Positions 9,367 through 19,600 of a stretch of DNA of 64,000 bases are shown here, in pieces. Under the pieces are notes generated by a model. It had not been told where the DNA came from. It ran no database searches and saw nothing but the letters and a program-made list of their open reading frames with translations. This DNA is from CBDFNC01 sp965249895. GTDB lineage: Bacteria > Pseudomonadota > Gammaproteobacteria > Enterobacterales > CBDFNC01. The stretch spans positions 868,001-932,000 of the forward strand of contig CBDFNC010000004.1 of NCBI GenBank assembly GCA_965249895.1, given 5' to 3'. The position numbers and the translations under genes are program-made. Within the stretch, counting starts at the first letter, position 1. Each line of letters starts with the position of its first letter.

Positions 9367-12300
9367 TCAATCACCAACACAAATGCTTCCTGTTACTTCT
9401 GATATAAATTCGGGCTGATTCAATATGCTGTAATGATCCCCAGGAACAATCCTAATATCGCATATACCACCACCAAAAACTTTCCACTTATTTTCGTTTT
9501 CAATCTCATAACCACGTTCAGCTAAAAACAATGTAAAAAACGTACTAGGTGCCAATACTTCATAACCTGATAGAAGATAATTTGCATCCAATAGTGTATA
9601 TGCTTTTTGCCTTAGCACCTCTACATCGACACCATATTTAAGTGCATTTGGAACTGAAAGCAAATAGTCGATCCCTTCCTTATAATTGGCTTGAAATTTT
9701 TCTTTTGCTTTATTCGATATTTTCTTTGGTAAGAGAAGCAAACTTGGGTAGTTTTCAACACATGTCTTCCAACCACAAAACCCCAATTTGTTAACACGAT
9801 TCATATCACCATCTACCAATATAAGTTTATCTACTGACACCCCCCTCCCCTTTAGCCTCCGCTCTATTCCAATTGATATAAAGCAGCCATCACTCCACCC
9901 CATTAAATTTACCGCTCTTTCCTTACTCGCTTCTATGATTTGCTGCGTATAATCTTCCACCATACTTTGCAAGGAGCTTGCCTGATAATCCAGTTCAACT
10001 AGTTCCCTTGACTGTACACCTATTACGCTATAACAATTACCTAGTTTCTCTGCTAATGGTCGATAGTGATTAACATGCCCACCCCCGCCATGAACCATGA
10101 ATAAAAGAGGTAATTTTGGGTCCGCTGCTAAGTTAAGCAAAGTACCACTCTGTATAACGTTTTGATTTGTTAACTGCCAAGCAAGGTCCGCTAAGTTAGG
10201 GTATTGAAACAACAGTTTCATTGGAGCATCTAGGCCAACTTTCTTGCTTAACTTCGCCATAAATGACACTGCGGAAAGTGAGTGGCCACCCAATTCAAAA
10301 AAGTTGTCAGTACGGCCAACTTGTTCAATTACGAGTACTTCCTGCCAAATTTCAGCGATTACACGTTCCATATCCCCGATAGGGTGAACATGCTCACCTT
10401 GCTGATTTATTGCTGGTGGAAGACTCTTCTTGTCGACTTTCCCATTATTGTTGAGTGGTAAGGCATCAAGTTCAGACAACACAGATGGCCTCATAAATAC
10501 TGGTAAATTGAGTGAAATAAAATCGGTAATTATCTTCTGTTGGCTTTTCCATTCGTACCCTGTGTGAAACACTATGTATGCAGCAATAAATTTGTCAGCC
10601 GCCCGTTCTCCTACAACGATAACTGTGGCCTCTTTTATGCTCGAATGAGAAAGTAGTACCTGCTCTATCTCTTCCAACTCAATCCTGTATCCACGCACCT
10701 TCACCTGATTATCTGCCCTGCCCATAAAATCCAGTTGACCGTCTGCCAGCCAACGTACCTTATCTCCAGTACGATACAGCCGGGTTTCGTTGCCAAGACA
10801 AGACAAGCAAACAAACTTATCGTTAGTCAATTTGTCTCGGTTGATATACCCCTTGGCTAAGCCCACGCCGGCGGTATATAACTCGCCGGGCATACCAACG
10901 GGGACACGCTGGTGCAACTCATCGAGTACGTAGACCTTGGTTCCAGATATTGGTTTACCAATAGGCAGTCTACTGCGGCGCGATACTTGGTTGATCAGGT
11001 CATAACTGAGGGTTGTAAAGGTCGTATTTTCCGTGGGGCCATAGCCGTTAATCAAACATAGATCCTGACTTTTAACTGAAGCAGTTTTTACCGAAGAAAC
11101 TGATATAGTGTCGCCGCCAACTAGAAGATGGCGGAGCGAGGTCGGTACCGACAAGGTATCCTCTATGTAACGGTCAAATAGACCTGCTGTCATCCAGGCT
11201 ACGTTTATTTGCTCTCGTTCAATTAGACTGTTCAACCGGCTAAAATTGATATGTTCATCGGGAAAAAGTACCAATGCTGCCCCATTAAGCAAGCTAGCAA
11301 ATATTTCGAAGGTAGCCGCATCGAACGCCAGTGAGCTTGCGCACAGAACCCTGGAGCTGGCATTTACTGGAAGAGACCCTCCCGTGGCCAACCTAGCTAT
11401 ACCTTGCTGTGAAACTTCTACCCCTTTAGGCTGCCCTGTAGAACCCGACGTATACATAATATAAGCCGCTAATAACCCTTCAACTTTTTGTTCTTTAACT
11501 GGGTTAATGCACGTTTCATTTAAAAGTGAATAGGGTACAAAACGACATTTCTTCGGCAGAGAATTGAACTCTGACTGACTCTCGGCTATTAGCAAACTAA
11601 CGCCAGCATCAGAAAGGATAAACTCACTTCTTTCACTTGGATTTGTAGGTTCAAGGGGAACGTAACAAGCTCCAAGCTTCAATATAGCCAATATACCCAC
11701 AACGAACTCTTTACGCCTTTGCGCCATCACTGCAATACGCAGACCTTGAGATACACCCAAGTGATGTAAACGGCTAGCGTAGTTATCAACCTGGAATAAC
11801 AAATCGTCGTAGAAGACACGTTCCCCTTTGTCAATAACGGCCACTTTCCCTGAGTTTGCCAAAGCGATTGACCTAAACCGCTGGTAAATATCCTGTTTAA
11901 ATAGAAATTCGTCGGAGCTCGATTCAAAGTCCTGAATCTCCTCGGCTTTCATATCGCCAATGAGAGCGAATTTACGCCAGTTTTCGCCTGGGTTTGCCAA
12001 AAAACTTTGCAACAAGGTTTGATAAGCTGATACCAAGGCTTCCATCGTATCCCTGGAAAAAAGATCTGCGCAGTAAACTAGGTTCCCACTATAAGTAGCC
12101 CCTTGTTCGATTGTCATGAGCAATTCAAACTTCGCGAAAGGGTTTGAAGTTTCAATCGTTGTTGCGGTTAACCCTGGCAAATCAGCAGTTTCATCGGTTT
12201 GTTCTGACACAATAAAATTGAACATTGCCTGGAACAATGGTGTTATGGCGGGGTCCCTTTGGCCGCATATCGTTTCTACGAGCAACTCAAAAGGTACATC

Positions 12301-15300
12301 TCGATGCTGCTGAGCTTGAATAGCGAATCTCTTCACCTGCTCCAGTAGCACTTTTCCACTATCTGATTCGTTAAGGTCAAGTTTCATTACTTGCGTATTT
12401 ATAAAACAGCCTACGACTGACTCCAGTTCGGTTTTTGCTCGATTTGCTATCGGTGTTCCCACTAAGATCCGTTCTTGGCCTGAATACCTGGCTAAAAGAA
12501 TTTGGAATCCAGTCAATAAGAATTGGTAAGGGGTTACTGACAACTTATTGCAGACCGAGGTTAGTTGACCGGTTAATTCACTGCTCAATTCGAAATCAAT
12601 ACTGTCCCCGGCAAAGCTTTGTGCTGCCGGACGGGCATAGTCGTAAGGCAACTCCAATACCGGGTGCTGCTCTCCCAGCTCCCCACGCCAGTACGCCAAC
12701 TGCAGCTCCAACACTTCGCCTTGTAACCACTCCCGTTGCCACACCGCGTAATCTACATACTGCACGTCCAGTACCGGCCATTGCGGCGCATATCCCGACA
12801 ACCGACTTGAGTACGCCTGCGACATCTCCTCAATCAACAGCTGCCCCGACCATTCATCCCCTATGATGTGATGCAACGCGTACAGTAATACATGCTCACC
12901 TTCGTTCAGTTTCACCAACCGAGCACGGAATAAAGGGGCCTGGCTTAAATCAAAAACCTCCCTCGCATTCCCCTCAATCAGCGTTGCCAGTTGTCCCTCT
13001 TTTGTCGCTGACTCACTCAGGTCGTCATACCCCAAGCTAAATGCCTGCGCCTCATCTATGCACTGGTACGACTCCCCTGCTTCTACCACAATTCGCGTAC
13101 GCAAGGCTTCATGTCGCTCCACTAAATCGCTAAAACTCTGCTCAAGGGCCTTCACATCCAACTGACCTTCAAGCTTCAATGCCCCCGGCATCAGGTAGGT
13201 TTGCCCTCCTTCCAGTTGTTCCAACATCCACATACGCTGTTGAGCAAATGACAAGGGCATTCGGTCACTGCGCGGTACTTTAACCAGCGCTGGCAAGCGA
13301 CTTTCCTCGCTCTCCTCCAGCGCCTGAGCTTGGCTCATTAACGTGGGCGTTTCAAACACCGAGATTAAGCTCAGCTGCTTACCCATCTGGCGCTCAATCT
13401 GACTCACCAATCGGGTGGCCAGCAGCGAATGTCCGCCCAACTCGAAGAAGTTGTCCGTGCGCCCTACCTGCTCCACCTGCAACAACTCCTGCCAGATGAC
13501 CGCCAACCGGTACTCCGTCTCCGTCTCCGGTGCCTGGTATTGTTTTTGTACTGCGCTGAAGTCCGGTGCCGGCAATGCCTTGCGGTCCACCTTGCCGTTG
13601 CTGCTCAATGGCAGTTGCGCCAGCCTCACTATCAGCGACGGCACCATGTAACCCGGTAGCACCTCACTCAGCTGTTGTTTTAGCTCACTATCCGCTGCCG
13701 CGTCTCCACTGATGTACGCCACCAGGTGTTGCGAGCTTCCTACTTCACTGGCCGTCACCACCGCCTGCTTAACCCCGCCCTGTTTCTCCAGCGCCGCTTC
13801 TATTTCGCCCAGCTCAATGCGTTGGCCCCGTATCTTCACCTGGAAGTCCTTGCGCCCTATGTATTCCAGCTGGCCATCTGCCCCACGTTTTACCAAGTCG
13901 CCCGTCAGGTATAACCGCTCACCCTTATCGCTAAACGGATTGGGTACAAACAACGCTGCCGTTTTACCCGGCTCTTCTCGGTAGCCCCGGCCTACGCCAA
14001 CACCACCTACTGCCAGCTCGCCCACCACACCTGTGGGGACACGGTTAAGCGCATCATCCACCACATACAGGGACGCATTCGCCGTTGGTAAACCGATAGG
14101 CATGTTCACCACGCTTTCATCGGGGGCTGCATACAAAGGCGCAAACGCCACGTCATCAGCACATTCCGCCGGGCCATATGCGTTCATCAAAGGAATATGG
14201 GGGTAGTGACTAAACCAGCTGGTTGCCAGGGCTGGCGGTAACGCTTCACCCGTGGGTAAGACCCAGCGCAGTGAAGTCAGTGTGTCTGTCTCGGTTTCCA
14301 ACACAGCTTGCAACAACGAAGGCACCAGCTCCGTGATGGTCACTCCTTGTTGATTCAGGCTGGCCGTTAACCCCTGCGGGTCTCGCACCGTTTCTTCATC
14401 GACTATGTGTACCCGGCAGCCCAGGATAGGCGCCGTCAGCATCTGCCACACACAGATATCGAAACACTGGCCCGCGGTTTGGGCGATAACATCCGTCTCA
14501 CTCAAACCCAGCGGCGTTACCTTGGCCAGCATATTGTTGAGCATCCCTTCCCGGCTCACCATCACCCCTTTCGGCGTACCTGTTGAGCCCGAGGTAAACA
14601 GTACATAGGCCAGCTGCCCCGGTTGCTCTGTCACCTGGGTGTATTCCCCTTTGCCTGCCAGCAAGGATTGGTAATTCAATACAGGTGCACCCTTGGGTAA
14701 CGCTTGCTCGACCTCTGCTAGGTGTTGCTCATCCGCCAGCACGGCTTTCACTTGCGCTCCGTCCAGCACCTGTTGCCAGCGTGCCGCCGGTTGGGTCGGC
14801 GACAGAGGTAACCAGGCCGCGCCTGCTTTCAAAATCCCCACCAGGGACACGATAAAGCCACGGTTACGCTCGGCCAGAATTGCCACCACGTCATCCGGAC
14901 CGACTCCGGTTTGCTGGAGGCTGGCCGCCACCTGGCTCGACAAACCATCCAGCTCAGCAAAGGTCATTTCTCCCTGGTCGTCACTCACGACAATCGACTC
15001 GGGTTTGCTTTGTACCTGTTCGGCAAAGCGGTTCAGCCAGCTGTCCGCCAGTCCATAGTCCGCTGACAGACTTTCCACCTGCGCCAGTTCGTCCCGCTCC
15101 GTCTGGTCCAGTAATTGAAGATTACACAACCGGGTATCGGGTTGTGACACCATGACGTCAAGTAAATGAATATAATGGCGAATGATTTGCTTTATTGTTT
15201 CTTGATTAAACAACGCCGTGCAATATTCAATGTCACCGATAAAGCCATCAGCCTTTGAATAGATATTTAATGTGAGATCAAATTTAGAACTGCCTGTAAG

Positions 15301-16542
15301 TTCCGGTTCGCCCTCAAACGAGATACCTGGTAAAGACAGACTGCCGGGGGACTTGTTCGTTATCGCCTGAAAATTAAACATCACCTGAAATAAAGGCGTA
15401 CGGCTCGAGTCCCTATTAACAACCAAGGTTTCAACCAGTAGGTCAAATGGTAAATCCTGATAATTTTGCGCGTGAACATTATCACCCGCTACCTTCTCGA
15501 CTACCTCAGCGCATGTAAGCTCTCCTGAAAGCTCCGCACGGAAAACCTGCGTATTGATAAAGCAACCTACCAGCTCTTCCACTTCGACTCTGTGGCGGTT
15601 TGCGTTAGGCACTCCCACCAAGAAGTCTTGCTGGCTGCTATACCGCCAGAGCAGGATTTGCCAGGCGGACATAAATACAGCAAATGGGCTGATATTTAGC
15701 TGCTGACAATTAACTGCTAGTTGATCTGCTAATCTCGGAGGAAGCTTAAATTCAACCAAATCGCCTGCATTTGACTGTACCGACGGCCGTGGGAGATTAG
15801 TCGGCAACTCGATTGCCAACGGGCAACCGGAAAGGTAGCCAGACCAATAATCAAGTTGCCTATTGAGTGTATCCCCGGTTAACCACTGCTTTTGCCAAAC
15901 CGCGTAGTCAGAGTATTGAACCGAAAGCGGCGGTAAAGTTGTCTCTTTACCTAAGAGCACTGCTCGGTAACAAGCAACAAAATCTTGCAACAAGATATCG
16001 GTGGACCAAGCATCAGTGACGATGTGGTGCAAGTTAAGCAACAGACAGGCATTTTGCTTTGTGAGCAATATTACTGAAACGCGAATTGGCAGGTCCACTT
16101 TAAGGTTAAATGCCCGTTCTGCCTCTTGCCGCTTTAATCGCTGCAACTGCAATATCTGCTGCTCGGTGGTTAAATGACATATATCGACACAATGGACTTC
16201 AACCTGCTGCGTGCTGAATTGCTGGTAAGGCTCCCCCTCATCTTCGTCAAAGATACTGGCAAGCACTTGGTGATGCTCCACCAACATCTGAAATGCTTGT
16301 TGAAGTAAAACGAGATCTATCACCCCATCGACTCGATATGAGCGCAATAAGTTGTAGTTGGTACTGTCAGGTTCCAGTTGCTGAAGAAACCACAATCTTT
16401 GCTGAGCATAGGACAACGGAGCAGGGCCGCAACAATTTCTTGGCTGAATAGTCTCTATTTTGTTGCTAAATCCCTGATCTTCCAATACTTGAGCCAATAG
16501 CACATCATCTACGTCTGTTAGCAGAAGGTCTAAATCCATCAT
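9367..16542 (-). CDS. NRPS5: C-A(Dab)-PCP-C-A(Val)-PCP-TE, terminal synthetase
   Basis: The 2391-residue last assembly-line protein. It has an N-terminal segment MDLDLLLTDVDD shared with NRPS4, C1 (HHIVTDAWS at about 175), A1 with code DIWELTADDK (Dab as I remember it), PCP1 (GGHSLLATRL, about 1040), C2 (HHIIGDEWS, about 1227), A2 with code DAFWLGGTFK (Val), PCP2 (GGHSLSAVSF, about 2087) and a thioesterase with G-W-S-D-G at about 2218 and a late His in PGDHYSI. The TE releases the chain by hydrolysis or cyclisation; which one cannot be told. C2 is a mosaic: its N-lobe is nearly identical in DNA to NRPS4 up to about 12601 and unrelated in detail beyond. The start is ATG 16542 or 16539, behind AAGGAAG. 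Confidence 0.95.
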   Translation of the reverse strand: MMDLDLLLTDVDDVLLAQVLEDQGFSNKIETIQPRNCCGPAPLSYAQQRLWFLQQLEPDSTNYNLLRSYRVDGVIDLVLLQQAFQMLVEHHQVLASIFDEDEGEPYQQFSTQQVEVHCVDICHLTTEQQILQLQRLKRQEAERAFNLKVDLPIRVSVILLTKQNACLLLNLHHIVTDAWSTDILLQDFVACYRAVLLGKETTLPPLSVQYSDYAVWQKQWLTGDTLNRQLDYWSGYLSGCPLAIELPTNLPRPSVQSNAGDLVEFKLPPRLADQLAVNCQQLNISPFAVFMSAWQILLWRYSSQQDFLVGVPNANRHRVEVEELVGCFINTQVFRAELSGELTCAEVVEKVAGDNVHAQNYQDLPFDLLVETLVVNRDSSRTPLFQVMFNFQAITNKSPGSLSLPGISFEGEPELTGSSKFDLTLNIYSKADGFIGDIEYCTALFNQETIKQIIRHYIHLLDVMVSQPDTRLCNLQLLDQTERDELAQVESLSADYGLADSWLNRFAEQVQSKPESIVVSDDQGEMTFAELDGLSSQVAASLQQTGVGPDDVVAILAERNRGFIVSLVGILKAGAAWLPLSPTQPAARWQQVLDGAQVKAVLADEQHLAEVEQALPKGAPVLNYQSLLAGKGEYTQVTEQPGQLAYVLFTSGSTGTPKGVMVSREGMLNNMLAKVTPLGLSETDVIAQTAGQCFDICVWQMLTAPILGCRVHIVDEETVRDPQGLTASLNQQGVTITELVPSLLQAVLETETDTLTSLRWVLPTGEALPPALATSWFSHYPHIPLMNAYGPAECADDVAFAPLYAAPDESVVNMPIGLPTANASLYVVDDALNRVPTGVVGELAVGGVGVGRGYREEPGKTAALFVPNPFSDKGERLYLTGDLVKRGADGQLEYIGRKDFQVKIRGQRIELGEIEAALEKQGGVKQAVVTASEVGSSQHLVAYISGDAAADSELKQQLSEVLPGYMVPSLIVRLAQLPLSSNGKVDRKALPAPDFSAVQKQYQAPETETEYRLAVIWQELLQVEQVGRTDNFFELGGHSLLATRLVSQIERQMGKQLSLISVFETPTLMSQAQALEESEESRLPALVKVPRSDRMPLSFAQQRMWMLEQLEGGQTYLMPGALKLEGQLDVKALEQSFSDLVERHEALRTRIVVEAGESYQCIDEAQAFSLGYDDLSESATKEGQLATLIEGNAREVFDLSQAPLFRARLVKLNEGEHVLLYALHHIIGDEWSGQLLIEEMSQAYSSRLSGYAPQWPVLDVQYVDYAVWQREWLQGEVLELQLAYWRGELGEQHPVLELPYDYARPAAQSFAGDSIDFELSSELTGQLTSVCNKLSVTPYQFLLTGFQILLARYSGQERILVGTPIANRAKTELESVVGCFINTQVMKLDLNESDSGKVLLEQVKRFAIQAQQHRDVPFELLVETICGQRDPAITPLFQAMFNFIVSEQTDETADLPGLTATTIETSNPFAKFELLMTIEQGATYSGNLVYCADLFSRDTMEALVSAYQTLLQSFLANPGENWRKFALIGDMKAEEIQDFESSSDEFLFKQDIYQRFRSIALANSGKVAVIDKGERVFYDDLLFQVDNYASRLHHLGVSQGLRIAVMAQRRKEFVVGILAILKLGACYVPLEPTNPSERSEFILSDAGVSLLIAESQSEFNSLPKKCRFVPYSLLNETCINPVKEQKVEGLLAAYIMYTSGSTGQPKGVEVSQQGIARLATGGSLPVNASSRVLCASSLAFDAATFEIFASLLNGAALVLFPDEHINFSRLNSLIEREQINVAWMTAGLFDRYIEDTLSVPTSLRHLLVGGDTISVSSVKTASVKSQDLCLINGYGPTENTTFTTLSYDLINQVSRRSRLPIGKPISGTKVYVLDELHQRVPVGMPGELYTAGVGLAKGYINRDKLTNDKFVCLSCLGNETRLYRTGDKVRWLADGQLDFMGRADNQVKVRGYRIELEEIEQVLLSHSSIKEATVIVVGERAADKFIAAYIVFHTGYEWKSQQKIITDFISLNLPVFMRPSVLSELDALPLNNNGKVDKKSLPPAINQQGEHVHPIGDMERVIAEIWQEVLVIEQVGRTDNFFELGGHSLSAVSFMAKLSKKVGLDAPMKLLFQYPNLADLAWQLTNQNVIQSGTLLNLAADPKLPLLFMVHGGGGHVNHYRPLAEKLGNCYSVIGVQSRELVELDYQASSLQSMVEDYTQQIIEASKERAVNLMGWSDGCFISIGIERRLKGRGVSVDKLILVDGDMNRVNKLGFCGWKTCVENYPSLLLLPKKISNKAKEKFQANYKEGIDYLLSVPNALKYGVDVEVLRQKAYTLLDANYLLSGYEVLAPSTFFTLFLAERGYEIENENKWKVFGGGICDIRIVPGDHYSILNQPEFISEVTGSICVGD
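12601..15046 (-). repeat. near-identical module block, copy in NRPS5
   Basis: About 2.4 kb covering the Dab A domain, its PCP and the N-lobe of the following C domain matches 20589-23034 in NRPS4 at a constant offset of 7988 bp. Between about 12754 and 15046 I saw no differences in the lines compared; a few substitutions occur at 12650-12753. Similarity breaks off inside the C domain just below 12601. A recent duplication or gene conversion is the simplest reading. Confidence 0.85.
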
Positions 16543-16697
16543 ACTTCCTTTTTATTTTCGGGCTGCTCGCTGATAGCCAAGCTCTCACCTGAAATAACTT
16601 TGTCTTTTATAACCAACATGTTATGGAGGGAAGCACCCTTCCATATACCTTTAATACTGCCTGAGCATCCTTACTACTCACGAGAACAGAACAATAT
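16543..16697 (-). other. 155-bp gap between NRPS4 and NRPS5 with a hairpin
   Basis: This is by far the longest gap between NRPS genes in the operon. It contains an imperfect inverted repeat around 16623-16645 (ATGGAGGG against CCCTTCCAT) without a T-run, so it is not an obvious terminator. It might be an RNA-processing or stability element, or simply a recombination scar between the two genes that share their N-termini. I see no coding frame in it. Confidence 0.4.
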
Positions 16698-19600
16698 CTA
16701 CAAAGTTGCTTTGGTTTTGAGCTTTCTCAGTTTGCCAAGCTTCGAACCTTTGCTTTTGAGCGTTTTAGTTGCGGTCGCATTCTTCTCTTTGCTTTCTAAT
16801 ACGTCAAATTGTGAAAGCAACCGCTCCGGTTTACGCACTAACTGCTCCAATATATGAAGGTAATTCGACATCAAGTGTTGTACGCTAGCCTCCTTAAACA
16901 GCGCTTTTCTATATGTGCAGTTGACCCCTATAACACCATCCTGTTCACTAACAAACGTCGCCATCTCAAACTTTGACTCACTTTCGTTCTCTTGCAGCGA
17001 ACTTATCTCCAATCCAGGAACTTCGACTTTCGCCTTCTGTACGTTTTGCATCACAAATAGGCTTTGTACTATCGGTTGATAGTGTTTATTACGCTCGGGT
17101 TTTAAGGTGTCTACCAATAAATCGAACGGCATATGTTGGTTGTCGAACACCGCCAATGTATTTACCTTCACCTGACGCAGCAGCTCGCTAAAGCTAATGG
17201 CACCGTCCAGCTTAATACGTACGGGTAACACGTTAATAAAGAAACCAATCAAACGTTCCAGCTGGCTGTCCGTGCGACCTGCTAGGTCCGTACCCAAGAC
17301 GATATCCTTCAAGCCTCGTGTTCGATGCAGGGTGAGGTTAAAACTTGCCAATAAGAGCATAAATAGACTTACTTGATGTTGTGTCGCCAGTTCATTCAGC
17401 TCCTGAGTCAGACGTTTATCAATCAATAATTCCACCTTGCCCCCCTCCCGCTCTTGGGTATTGACCCTGGCAAAGTCTAAGGGCAAGTCCAATACCTGGG
17501 GAGCGCCGTACATGTAGTCTCGCCAAAATGCTTTTGTCCTGGACAAGTAGGCTCCCTGCAAACACTGCTTTTGCCATACGGCAAAGTCCGCATATTGCAC
17601 GGTTAACTCACTGGCATCCGCCGTTCGGCCCTGTGACAAGGCACTGTAAAGTTGTATTAGATCGTTCGCCATTACCTGCATTGACCAATCATCAGATGCA
17701 ATATGATGAGTAACTAGAGTCAATATAAAGCTGTTTTTTCCCTGCTTAATAAGACTTGCTTTGAGCATCAAGGAACTCGCAAGATCAAATTCAGTATTGA
17801 CTTCAGCAGCTATAAGGGCTCGCTGCTGAGCTTGCTCATCCAGCTCTGTAATGTCATGTATCGTTAAATTGAATTCTTCCCCTTCCCCAATTATCTGAAC
17901 CGGTTCATCATTTCGCTCAATATAGGTGGTCCTTAATATTTCATGCCGTTTGATCAGCAGCGCAATCGCACGCTCTAATGCCGTCACTTGCAATTCACCC
18001 GAGATCTTTAGTAATACAGGCATATTGTATGCTGTACCAACACCCTCAAGTTGATCGACAATCCAAAGCCGTTGTTGCGCGTAGGAAAGTGGCATGGTTT
18101 TGGAGCGGTTAGCCCTGGTCAATTTCGGTAGTTGACTTGCCACGCTTTCCTTCAGTTCCCGAGCTTGACCCATTAACGTGGGCGCTTCAAACACCGCTTT
18201 TAGTGTCAGCTGTTTATTCATTTGGCGCTCAATCTGACTCACCAACCGGGTGGCCAGCAGCGAATGACCGCCCAACTCGAAGAAGTTGTCCGTGCGCCCT
18301 ACCTGCTCCACCTGCAACAACTCCTGCCAGATGACCGCCAACCGGTACTCCGTCTCCGTCTCCGGCGCCTGATATTCTTTTTGTACCGCGCTGAAGTCCG
18401 GTGCCGGCAATGCCTTCCTGTCCACCTTGCCGTTACTGCTCAATGGCAGTTGCGCCAACCTCACTATCAGCGACGGCACCATGTAACCCGGTAGCACCTC
18501 ACTCAGCTGTTGTTTTAGCTCGCTATCCGCTGCCGCGTCTCCACTGATGTACGCCACCAGGTGTTGCGAGCTTCCTACTTCACTGGCCGTCACCACCGCC
18601 TGCTTAACCCCGCCCTGTTTCTCCAGCGCCGCTTCTATTTCGCCCAGCTCAATGCGTTGGCCCCGTATCTTCACCTGGAAGTCCTTGCGCCCTATGTATT
18701 CCAGCTGGCCATCTGCCCCACGTTTTACCAAGTCGCCCGTCAGGTATAACCGCTCACCCTTATCGCTAAACGGATTGGGTACAAACAACGCTGCCGTTTT
18801 ACCCGGCTCTTCTCGGTAGCCCCGGCCTACGCCAACACCACCTACTGCCAGCTCGCCCACCACACCTGTGGGGACACGGTTAAGCGCATCATCCACCACA
18901 TACAGGGACGCATTCGCCGTTGGTAAACCGATAGGCATGTTCACCACGCTTTCATCGGGGGCTGCATACAAAGGCGCAAACGCCACGTCATCAGCACATT
19001 CCGCCGGGCCGTATGCGTTCATCAAAGGAATATGGGGGTAGTGACTAAACCAGCTGGTTGCCAGGGCTGGCGGTAACGCTTCACCCGTGGGTAAGACCCA
19101 GCGCAGTGAAGTCAGTGTGTCTGTCTCGGTTTCCAACACAGCTTGCAACAACGAAGGCACCAGCTCCGTGATGGTCACTCCTTGCTGATTCAGGCTGGCC
19201 GTTAACCCCTGCGGGTCTCGCACCGTTTCTTCATCGACTATGTGTACCCGGCAGCCCAGGATAGGCGCCGTCAGCATCTGCCACACACAGATATCGAAAC
19301 ACTGGCCCGCAGTTTGGGCGATAACATCCGTCTCACTCAAACCCAGGGGGGTCACCTTGGCCAGCATATTGTTGAGCATGCCCTCCCGGCTCACCATCAC
19401 CCCTTTCGGCGTACCTGTTGAGCCCGAGGTAAACAGTACATAGGCCAGCTGCCCCGGTTGCTCTGTCACCTGGGTGTATTCCCCTTTGCCTGCCAGCAAG
19501 GATTGGTAATTCAATACAGGTGCACCCTTGGTTAACGCTTGCTCCGCCTCGACTAGCTGTTGCTCATCCGCCAGCACCGCTTTCACTTGCGCTCCGTCCA

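Noticed and set aside
9284..9370. Upstream TTG start of the exporter (29 extra residues)
   Set aside because: The extension has no resemblance to the family N-terminus and a weak ribosome-binding site; ATG 9283 fits the first membrane segment spacing better. The TTGA overlap with NRPS5 keeps it possible.
12435..12866. 143-codon plus-strand frame, Pro/Ala/Thr-rich
   Set aside because: It is antisense to the NRPS5 C domain, with low-complexity composition produced by the codon pattern of the real gene. Similar frames recur wherever the module block is duplicated.
16623..16645. Terminator between NRPS4 and NRPS5
   Set aside because: The hairpin is imperfect, lacks a T-run, and stopping here would separate exporter and acylase from the operon promoter.
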